DNA of 5,488 nucleotides from Candidatus Kaiserbacteria bacterium CG_4_10_14_0_2_um_filter_50_16 (GTDB taxonomy: Bacteria > Patescibacteriota > Minisyncoccia > Phycocordibacterales > Phycocordibacteraceae): positions 1 through 5,488 of the forward strand of contig PFPP01000052.1 in assembly GCA_002793115.1 (NCBI GenBank), written 5' to 3'. Under the pieces are notes generated by a model, which was given only the letters and a program-made list of their open reading frames with translations, had not been told where the DNA came from and searched no databases. A program made the translations under genes and the position numbers. Positions 1 through 4,780 of this stretch are shown piece by piece; the stretch's first letter is position 1; every line of letters starts with the position of its first letter.

Positions 1-93
1 ATAATTCTCCGCCGGCACTGACGCCTTCGTGAGCGCATTAAAAAGCGTGGACTTCCCCACGTTCGGTAATCCGACGATTCCAATATTCAACAT
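1..93 (-). CDS. ychF: YchF-type P-loop ATPase/GTPase, N-terminal fragment (runs off the left edge)
   Basis: Only the first 31 codons are inside the window. The translation begins MLNIGIVGLPNVGKSTLFNA, with a Walker A/G1 motif GLPNVGKS at residues 8-15 directly after a short beta strand. This is the characteristic start of the Obg-family protein YchF (OLA1 in eukaryotes), a ribosome-associated nucleotidase of about 360 residues that prefers ATP to GTP. That functional statement is family knowledge. The ATG at 93 is supported because an in-frame TAG lies only three codons upstream and because the motif sits at the usual distance from the N-terminus. No convincing Shine-Dalgarno is present; only a weak GAGTGAG precedes the ATG. 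Other TRAFAC GTPases such as Era share the P-loop, but the GLPNVGKSTLFNALTKA context is typical of YchF. The rest of the gene lies outside the window. Confidence 0.9.
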   Translation of the reverse strand, partial: MLNIGIVGLPNVGKSTLFNALTKASVPAENY

Positions 94-230
94 CTGCTCA
101 CTCTATCGGGGCTTGCTGCCGAGCGCAAGAAAACGAACCAAGTATCTTCTTTTTTTGAAGTGTCTGCGTACGTCCTCCACCTGCAACCGTAATCACAGAT
201 GCTCTCAACATACGAATACTGGCCTCGGTA

Positions 231-252
231 GCGGGAAACCGTAATTTCCCGC
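231..252. repeat. Perfect 8-bp inverted repeat upstream of ychF
   Basis: GCGGGAAA (231-238) and TTTCCCGC (245-252) are exact inverted copies around a six-base loop. The repeat lies in the gap between the ychF start and the terminator of the next gene. Neither strand has a T-run after the stem, so it does not look like a standard intrinsic terminator. It could be a protein-binding palindrome or an RNA hairpin in a long ychF leader. The structure is seen directly; the function is unknown. Confidence 0.5.
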
Positions 253-282
253 GTATTCACCTAATGCCGTTACCAGTGTATC

Positions 283-322
283 AAAAAAATAAAAACGAGC
301 CCCCGCATAAGAATGCGGGGGC
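283..322 (-). terminator. Rho-independent terminator for the 194-residue gene
   Basis: GCCCCCGCAT (299-308) and ATGCGGGGGC (313-322) form a perfect 10-bp GC-rich stem with a four-base loop. Read on the minus strand, the stem is followed by a T-rich run (the A-rich stretch 283-295 on the plus strand). This is a classic intrinsic terminator for leftward transcription. It lies about 40 bases after the stop codon at 364-366 and should separate that gene from ychF, which is transcribed in the same direction. The plus strand has no T-run after the stem, so termination appears one-directional. Confidence 0.9.
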
Positions 323-331
323 AAGGACAAA

Positions 332-355
332 GTCCAAAGGTTCAAAGGTTCAAAG
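332..355. repeat. Three tandem octamers between stop codon and terminator
   Basis: The plus strand reads GTCCAAAG, GTTCAAAG, GTTCAAAG in three head-to-tail units (332-339, 340-347, 348-355); the last two are identical and the first differs by one base. They sit in the 3' untranslated segment of the leftward 194-residue gene. GGAC (325-328) can also pair with GTCC (332-335), giving a small hairpin next to the terminator. The array may be replication slippage or a small binding site. Confidence 0.6.
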
Positions 356-363
356 CACCGAGT

Positions 364-948
364 TCAACTTGCACGCACAGCCGCGAAGTAGACGCTGTGC
401 CACCTTTCGTTGTGCCAGCGGTAGCTCCAGCTCCACTTGTCGCCGAAATAGAGACATCGGACGCAAAGGTAGCCATCGCGGTCGCGATAGACAGTACCCC
501 AGAAGAAGATGCAGCGGGTGTCCCCGTTTCCATCCGTCTTCCACTCATCTGGAATGAGTTCGGGATGCGCGAGCAGGTAGTCGAGGACGTTGGCGTTAAA
601 GACGGGCTTCTTCACCAGCTCCTTGCGGAGCTCGTTGCCTTCGACGACCTTGCCATCCTTCTGGCCACTTGAGAGGAAGAAATCGACCTGTTTGGGGTCG
701 AACTTCCACTGACCACCCTTCTGGTGCTCTTCGATTGTGAAGTAATTGTTGGCCCATGGGTTGAAGGGAGCGGCATCGCAGTCGATGTCGACCTTCGTGA
801 TGACTGCGCGGCCGAGCAGGACTTGGCGGAACTGACCGAGTTTGTCGCCTTCACAGGCCGCGTCAATCAGTTGCTCCGTCCAACCGGAGCGTGCGAACGC
901 CACCTTGAGTTTTGCAGCGAGACCAACATCTAGAGTGAGATTGCTCAT
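364..948 (-). CDS. Conserved-looking hypothetical protein, 194 aa, Trp/Tyr-rich C-terminus
   Basis: The function is not recognised. The protein has three visible parts: an N-terminal helical segment (about 1-50, with LAAKLKVAFARSGW), a central charged section with EEHQKGG (73-79), FDPKQVDFF (83-91) and VFNANVLDYLLAHPELIPDEW (116-136), and a C-terminal segment (147-194) dense in aromatics, including FFWGTVYRD, RCLYFGDKW and WSYRW. There is no signal peptide or membrane helix, so it is probably cytoplasmic. From memory, small proteins with the same PVLNANVLDYLLAHPELIP and FFWGTIYRD pattern recur in Parcubacteria without an assigned role. The ATG at 948 is chosen because AAAGGAG precedes it at six-base spacing. 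A longer frame starting with TTG at 990 would put that Shine-Dalgarno inside coding sequence. The gene stands alone, ends before a strong terminator, and diverges from the envelope genes beyond the IS element. Confidence 0.85.
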   Translation of the reverse strand: MSNLTLDVGLAAKLKVAFARSGWTEQLIDAACEGDKLGQFRQVLLGRAVITKVDIDCDAAPFNPWANNYFTIEEHQKGGQWKFDPKQVDFFLSSGQKDGKVVEGNELRKELVKKPVFNANVLDYLLAHPELIPDEWKTDGNGDTRCIFFWGTVYRDRDGYLCVRCLYFGDKWSWSYRWHNERWHSVYFAAVRAS

Positions 949-961
949 GATTTTCTCCTTT
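949..961 (-). promoter_or_regulatory. Strong Shine-Dalgarno fixing the start at 948
   Basis: On the minus strand AAAGGAG (complement of 955-961) stands six bases before the ATG at 948. It is the only strong ribosome-binding site in the window. It decides between this start and the upstream in-frame TTG at 990. Confidence 0.85.
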
Positions 962-1050
962 GCGAATGAGCCCCTATTGCGGGACAACAATGCGTTTGCC
1001 AGCGGGCTCCGAAGTCGTTTCGGTTTGCCATAGCAGGGAATGGCCTAAGA
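962..1050 (-). promoter_or_regulatory. Leader/upstream region of the 194-residue gene with short repeats
   Basis: This segment between the Shine-Dalgarno and the IS element contains a direct repeat GTTTGCCA (994-1001 and 1023-1030) and an inverted pair GAGCCC (968-973)/GGGCTC (1004-1009). It also contains a small hairpin CCGAA/TTCGG (1009-1013 and 1019-1023). No -10/-35 pair matches well on the minus strand. The region must hold the original leftward promoter unless that was displaced by the insertion. An RNA leader structure or an operator is possible; neither can be proven from the bases alone. Confidence 0.35.
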
Positions 1051-1076
1051 TGTAAAAAATTAACGCGTTGTCCCCA
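1051..1076 (+). repeat. Left terminal inverted repeat of the IS element
   Basis: This 26-bp repeat begins TGTAA and ends CGCGTTGTCCCCA. Aligned without gaps to the reverse complement of 1952-1977 it matches at 22 of 26 positions: the outer five bases and the inner thirteen are identical, and the four mismatches fall in the AT-rich middle. Confidence 0.85.
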
Positions 1077-1091
1077 CTCCTGATAGAAACC

Positions 1092-1136
1092 TGTGTTGAT
1101 TGGTACGATTGGTGTATTAACAGATTAATCAACGCA
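1092..1136 (+). repeat. Imperfect hairpin just upstream of the transposase start
   Basis: Bases 1092-1104 can pair with 1124-1136 in a 13-bp stem (ten Watson-Crick and three G-U pairs in RNA). Its core GTTGATT (1095-1101)/AATCAAC (1127-1133) is exact. The loop is 19 bases and the stem ends seven bases before the transposase ATG. In several insertion sequences such structures limit transposase translation from read-through transcripts. That role here is inference. Confidence 0.4.
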
Positions 1137-1143
1137 ATTCATC

Positions 1144-1950
1144 ATGCACAAACATACGAAACTCCCCGAAGCTCTGCGACGGGAGGTGTATCAGCGATGG
1201 GTGGACGGACGTTCTCAACGGTTCCTTGCAGACGAATACCATGTGGACAAGCGAGTAATATGGCGCATTGTGGTACGAGGAAGATTGCAGGACTTCACTG
1301 TTCACGACAGTACTAACAAGCGGTATCGTACTATTGAATATGGACTCAAGAAGCTTATGAAAACAGAGGCAAAACTCAAGAAACGCGCAGAACGGCTTGC
1401 CATCAAGCGGTATGAGAAGTCATACCCTGGAGAGATGGTGCATGCTGACACCAAAATGCTTCCTCGGCTCCAAGGAGAAACCAAGGGAATACCAAGAGAA
1501 CGGCTCTATGTGGCTCTCGATGACTTCTCACGGAACTTGGTGGCTGACATACTGCCTGATAAGTCGCAGGAGTCATCAGTGGTGTTCGGTACTATAACTG
1601 AAGAACGATTGCCTTTCACTATTCGTGACTGGTATACCGATCGTGGCACTGAATGGAGAGGGACCAAGAATCACGCCTTTGTCGCATGGTGCGGCGAGAA
1701 CAACATCACCCAGCACTTCACTAGACCAAGAACACCCAAGACCAACGGCAAGGCAGAGCGTGTCATCCGTACCCTTATAGAGGAATGGCATCGCAAACAT
1801 CACTTCGCCTCGAGAGACGAACGGCGCCGTATCCTCTATGCCTACGTTGATCACTACAACCACGAACGAGTGCATGGTACGATAGGTATGACACCAATCG
1901 AGAAACTGGCGCAGTTTATTCAGGGAGATGCAGAGGAGCCATCCTTGTAA
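1144..1950 (+). CDS. IS481-family DDE transposase, 268 aa
   Basis: The protein catalyses cut-and-join transposition of the surrounding element. Residues 7-50 form a helix-turn-helix region that would bind the terminal repeats (RREVYQRW ... RFLADEYHVDKRVIWRIV). A basic linker follows (about 65-92), and then the RNase H-fold integrase core. The catalytic triad can be read directly: D102 in HADTK, D166 in YTDRGTEW and E205 in NGKAERVIRTL. The D-to-E interval of about 38 residues and the PKTNGKAER sequence are typical of IS481/IS3-type integrase cores. The C-terminus has HYNHERVHGTIGMTPIEKL (238-256), the usual end of this family. No frameshift or missing catalytic residue is seen, so the enzyme could be active. 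No good Shine-Dalgarno precedes the ATG at 1144, but the N-terminus MHKHTKL fits what I recall of CPR relatives. The stop is one base from the right inverted repeat. Confidence 0.92.
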   Translation: MHKHTKLPEALRREVYQRWVDGRSQRFLADEYHVDKRVIWRIVVRGRLQDFTVHDSTNKRYRTIEYGLKKLMKTEAKLKKRAERLAIKRYEKSYPGEMVHADTKMLPRLQGETKGIPRERLYVALDDFSRNLVADILPDKSQESSVVFGTITEERLPFTIRDWYTDRGTEWRGTKNHAFVAWCGENNITQHFTRPRTPKTNGKAERVIRTLIEEWHRKHHFASRDERRRILYAYVDHYNHERVHGTIGMTPIEKLAQFIQGDAEEPSL

Positions 1951-1951
1951 C

Positions 1952-1977
1952 TGGGGACAACGCGATTAATTATTACA
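1952..1977 (-). repeat. Right terminal inverted repeat of the IS element
   Basis: The reverse complement begins TGTAA and ends CGCGTTGTCCCCA, matching the left end at 22 of 26 positions without gaps. It starts one base after the transposase stop codon. Its outer end is 31 bases upstream of the start of the ligase/TPR gene. Confidence 0.85.
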
Positions 1978-1997
1978 CATTACTATTGATAAACCGA

Positions 1998-2003
1998 TAC
2001 TAT
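1998..2003 (+). promoter_or_regulatory. Candidate -10 box for the ligase/TPR gene (leaderless layout)
   Basis: TACTAT lies five bases before the ATG at 2009, so a transcript from it would begin at or next to the start codon. No Shine-Dalgarno is present, which agrees with leaderless initiation. The best -35-like hexamer, TTACAC (1973-1978), overlaps the outer end of the IS right repeat at a long 19-base spacing. The native -35 may therefore have been replaced by element sequence. A second TACTATT copy occurs at 1981-1987, 17 bases earlier. Confidence 0.4.
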
Positions 2004-2008
2004 TCATT

Positions 2009-4375
2009 ATGTACCCATATCGCTCGCTTGAGACCATAAGTATCTGGGCACTTTTCGCGACACTCATCGTGGGTATATTCGTTTTTATTCCGTTCACTGC
2101 GGTTCCGTTAGCAATTACGAAGACCTTCCTGCTCGCAGCGGGTACGCTTATTACGCTCGCACTCTATATTCTCGCGCGTCTCTCGCGGGGTAATATTATT
2201 TTTCCTCCGTTCATACTCGTAGCCGCACTCTGGTTGCCAGTCATCGCTTATGCACTCTCGGCTGCATTCTCGGGTGTATCGTTCACCAATGCGTTCTGGG
2301 GGTCTGCGTTTGAACCAGACACGCTCGGTTTCGTGCTTTTCGCGACGGTTCTTGGCACGTTGACCGCGCTTATATTACGACGTCCTGAACATTACAGCTC
2401 ATTTTTCCGCACCGGCGTCGTTGTATTCGGCATTATCGCCTTTCTTGAGATGTGCATCGTCATTGTTGGACAATTCGTGCCAAATACGATTTCACCGTTG
2501 TTCTCGGTTGTCGGTTCCTTCACTGATCTTGCATTTCTGTTCGGGCTTGGCGTGGTCGGCATTCTCATTACATTTCGGTTTATCGAATTTTCACAACGCA
2601 CCCATCGCGCGCTCGTCATAAGTGGCGTGATTGCTCTCGTCCTACTCGCTCTCGCGAATTCTTCAATTGTTTGGGTGCTTCTTGCACTCGTATCACTCGG
2701 TCTCTTTGTCGAGGCAGTGATGCAGCGCGGGCCGAAAACAGCAGATGCCGATCTCGATCTCGATGAGGTTGCCTCGATAGGTGACTCGCAGACCGAAACA
2801 AACGGTAGTACGCATTCGATTATTCCACCGCTCTCAGTGCTCGCAATTTCACTCTTTTTCCTTATCGGTGGAACGCTCGGCGGCGCACTCGCAAATGCAT
2901 TTCATGTAAACGTACTCGACGTGCGCCCTTCGTGGCAATCGACGTTTTCGGTGGCGCGCGCGTCATATGCCACTGCACCAGTCTTCGGCACCGGCCCGGG
3001 CACTTTCGGCGTCGAATGGCTTAAGTATCGCGATGCTTCTCTTAATTCAACCATGTTTTGGAATATCGACTTTTCTTCCGGCATCGGCTTTATTCCGACC
3101 TCGTTCGTAACGACCGGCATCGTAGGAATTATCGCGTGGATTGTGTTCCTGGGATTTTTTATCGTGCTCGGTCTTCGAATGCTTATTCTGCGCGCGCCAC
3201 AAGATACATATGTTCGTTCTGTTGCAATACTTTCATTCGTCAGTTCGATCTACCTCTTTGCCATTACTTTCTTCGATCTACCAAACGTGGTTATTCTCTC
3301 TCTAGCATTTGTCTTCGCGGGTTTCTTCATCTCGACAACGAGATTCGCGGCGCGCGGAGGGCAATGGGGCGTTATATTCTCGCGCTCTCCGCGTATTGGT
3401 TTCGTTATTGTGTTCTCACTCACCATTCTCCTGTTCGCGTCGGTTATTGCCGCCTATGCACTCATTGGGCGCTCTGTCGCTCTGGCAGAGCTTGCGAGCG
3501 CGAGTACTGCATTTTCCGCAGGCGATCTCGATAAAGCCGATCGGGCCGCGCAGAGTTCCGTTTCTTTTGCACCGAGTGCGGCCGCTTATCGACTCGAAGC
3601 GAGTGTTTCAATTGCGAGAATTGGTCAGATAGCGGCTTCTTCGACTTTGCCGGCTGCTCTCGCACAACAGGCATTCCAGTCGGCACTCTCCGAGGGAATT
3701 AATGCCGCATTAACTGCGACACGCCTCGATCCTTCTGATTATCAGAATTGGCTCGCGCTCGGTAATCTCTACGCCCAGGTTGTTCCGCTCGGCGTTACAA
3801 GTGCGTATGAGAGCGCCAAAGCTTCGTACGATAAAGCGCAATCATTGAACCCGACGAATCCGCAAATTCAGTATATCCTCGCGCAACTCGATATCGCACA
3901 CAAGGATATCAAATCGGCCCAGAATGACTTGAAAGCCGCCATTGCGCTCAAACAGGACTACACGGCTGCCATCTTCCTCCTTTCCCAGCTCGAAGTGGAA
4001 GACGGCAATGTGAAGGATGCGCTCGCCTCTGCGCTCGCGGCTGCCTATTTCACTCCGAACGATCCGAATATCCTTTTCCAAGTCGGCATCCTCTATGCGG
4101 CGCAGAACGATCTCGCGAATGCCGGAATGGCGCTCTCGAAGGCGGTCGCAGTCAATCCGCAGTTCGCGAATGCGCGTTACTTCCTCTCGGCGGTCTATGC
4201 GAAACAGAGCGACTTCAAGAATGCGTTCGCGCAGATGCAAGCGATCGCAGATATGTCGAGCGACAATGCGACAGCAGTCGCCTCACAGCTCTCCGCACTT
4301 CGGGCGAATAAGAACCCATTCCCCACGAATCTTCTCTTGATATCTCCGACACCCGAAGCGAGTAACACGAAGTAA
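2009..4375 (+). CDS. O-antigen ligase/Wzy-like membrane protein fused to C-terminal TPR repeats, 788 aa
   Basis: This is a polytopic inner-membrane protein. About a dozen hydrophobic segments can be placed roughly at 11-30, 34-57, 63-86, 105-123, 134-155, 164-189, 202-235, 271-293, 362-389, 402-422, 426-441 and 463-485. The segment 296-360 is a large loop with RPSWQ (306-310) and PVFGTGPGTFG (324-334), matching the R...W...PlfGtGpG pattern of Wzy_C/WaaL-type O-antigen ligases and polymerases. These enzymes transfer lipid-linked glycans to lipid A, other glycans or, in PglL relatives, to proteins. An acidic cytosolic-looking loop (245-268) precedes it. After the last helix come TPR-like helical pairs: a degenerate one near 488-520 and clearer ones at about 576-613, 617-650, 651-684, 685-718 and 719-750. 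The tail is Pro/Ser/Thr-rich. The ATG at 2009 is the only plausible start. The acceptor cannot be inferred from sequence; an O-glycosyltransferase or a glycan polymerase are both possible. Confidence 0.85.
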   Translation: MYPYRSLETISIWALFATLIVGIFVFIPFTAVPLAITKTFLLAAGTLITLALYILARLSRGNIIFPPFILVAALWLPVIAYALSAAFSGVSFTNAFWGSAFEPDTLGFVLFATVLGTLTALILRRPEHYSSFFRTGVVVFGIIAFLEMCIVIVGQFVPNTISPLFSVVGSFTDLAFLFGLGVVGILITFRFIEFSQRTHRALVISGVIALVLLALANSSIVWVLLALVSLGLFVEAVMQRGPKTADADLDLDEVASIGDSQTETNGSTHSIIPPLSVLAISLFFLIGGTLGGALANAFHVNVLDVRPSWQSTFSVARASYATAPVFGTGPGTFGVEWLKYRDASLNSTMFWNIDFSSGIGFIPTSFVTTGIVGIIAWIVFLGFFIVLGLRMLILRAPQDTYVRSVAILSFVSSIYLFAITFFDLPNVVILSLAFVFAGFFISTTRFAARGGQWGVIFSRSPRIGFVIVFSLTILLFASVIAAYALIGRSVALAELASASTAFSAGDLDKADRAAQSSVSFAPSAAAYRLEASVSIARIGQIAASSTLPAALAQQAFQSALSEGINAALTATRLDPSDYQNWLALGNLYAQVVPLGVTSAYESAKASYDKAQSLNPTNPQIQYILAQLDIAHKDIKSAQNDLKAAIALKQDYTAAIFLLSQLEVEDGNVKDALASALAAAYFTPNDPNILFQVGILYAAQNDLANAGMALSKAVAVNPQFANARYFLSAVYAKQSDFKNAFAQMQAIADMSSDNATAVASQLSALRANKNPFPTNLLLISPTPEASNTK

Positions 4376-4431
4376 TGTCATATGCCGCTATCCACATCCG
4401 TCGCGTTCCGCCTCCCCAGTCTTAAATTGGG

Positions 4432-4440
4432 TGGTACAAT
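4432..4440 (+). promoter_or_regulatory. Extended -10 promoter giving a leaderless transcript
   Basis: TGGTACAAT fits the extended -10 pattern TGnTATAAT with one difference. It ends six bases before the ATG at 4447, so initiation at the usual distance would place +1 on the start codon. No Shine-Dalgarno exists here. No convincing -35 hexamer is seen, as is common for extended -10 promoters. It lies in the 71-base gap after the ligase/TPR gene, which has no visible terminator, so the downstream pair may also receive read-through. Confidence 0.6.
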
Positions 4441-4446
4441 GAACAA

Positions 4447-4779
4447 ATGATAGATATGAATAACCGCATACGATCTTTCTACGAGGGAAATGAGATGCAG
4501 TGGATAGCAGTTCTTATCGTCGCCGTAGTGGCGGTATGGTTGTGGATAAGCTGGTTCTACGGCTGGTTCCCGTTCGTCGCATCACCTTCTGTTCCATCGG
4601 CTAACACTGCACAAACGCAGGAAGACATATTGCGCTCGCTCGCGCCGACGGTATCCACGACCAGCGATCCGAGTCGTACTGCCGCTATACTAAAGACCCT
4701 CACGCCGTCGAAGACGGCGACGAAAGAATCCGCCGCCGATACCGCCGCAATACTCGACTCGCTTACTCCAAAAAAATAA
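4447..4779 (+). CDS. Small single-helix membrane protein with three ILxxLxP motifs, 110 aa
   Basis: The function is not recognised. A short N-terminal segment with R7 and R9 is followed by one strong transmembrane helix (about 18-44, very rich in Trp, Val and Ile). The rest is a Ser/Thr/Ala/Pro-rich tail. The tail carries three similar motifs at 20-21-residue spacing: DILRSLAP (60-67), AILKTLTP (80-87) and AILDSLTP (101-108). The N-terminal arginines suggest an N-in orientation with the repeat tail outside the cell; this is inference. From memory, repeats of the type ILxSLT(A)P recur in small Parcubacteria proteins of unknown role. The ATG at 4447 is favoured by the -10 box six bases upstream; ATG at 4456 is an alternative. 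The stop TAA is one base before the next start, so the two genes are almost certainly co-transcribed and possibly translationally coupled. Confidence 0.75.
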   Translation: MIDMNNRIRSFYEGNEMQWIAVLIVAVVAVWLWISWFYGWFPFVASPSVPSANTAQTQEDILRSLAPTVSTTSDPSRTAAILKTLTPSKTATKESAADTAAILDSLTPKK

Positions 4780-4780
4780 T

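Larger units (their letters stand above)
1051..1977 (+). mobile_element. IS481-family insertion sequence, 927 bp, apparently complete
   Basis: One intact DDE transposase gene (1144-1950) fills the element between two 26-bp imperfect terminal inverted repeats beginning TGTAA. The single transposase frame without an upstream orfA, the N-terminal helix-turn-helix and the roughly 0.9-kb length fit IS481 rather than IS3. The transposase stop codon ends one base before the right repeat, which is a compact layout. The immediate flanks (AAGA on the left, CATT on the right) show no target-site duplication, so either the duplication has decayed, flanking DNA was rearranged, or the true ends differ by a few bases. 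The element lies between two divergent genes and interrupts neither coding frame. Confidence 0.85.

Noticed and set aside
313..672. Open frame of 119 codons on the plus strand opposite the 194-residue gene
   Set aside because: It overlaps the minus-strand gene, which has a strong Shine-Dalgarno, a terminator and protein-like composition. The plus frame begins inside the terminator stem and has no recognisable motif.
949..990. TTG start at 990 extending the 194-residue protein to 208 residues
   Set aside because: It would place the AAAGGAG ribosome-binding site inside coding sequence and adds 14 residues without family support.
1096..1120. TTGATT ... TATTAA as a promoter for the transposase
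   Set aside because: The 13-base spacer is too short for a standard sigma-70-type promoter and no better pair was found.
1021..1996. CGGTTT (1021-1026) and AAACCG (1991-1996) as an outer inverted repeat around the IS element
   Set aside because: The arms lie at unequal distances from the element ends and similarity does not extend reliably beyond seven bases, so chance is the simplest explanation.
3058..3534. Open frame of 158 codons on the plus strand inside the ligase/TPR gene
   Set aside because: It lies wholly within the 788-residue frame, is rich in Arg, Ser and Cys as a shifted frame would be, and has no start signal.
3842..4240. 132-codon minus-strand frame opposite the TPR region
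   Set aside because: It is made of repeated Arg/Glu/Ile as expected from the complement of Ala/Leu/Ser-rich TPR coding sequence, so it is a shadow frame.
4415..4431. CCCA/TGGG hairpin as a terminator after the ligase/TPR gene
   Set aside because: The stem is only four base pairs and is followed by no T-run; it overlaps the promoter region of the next gene.
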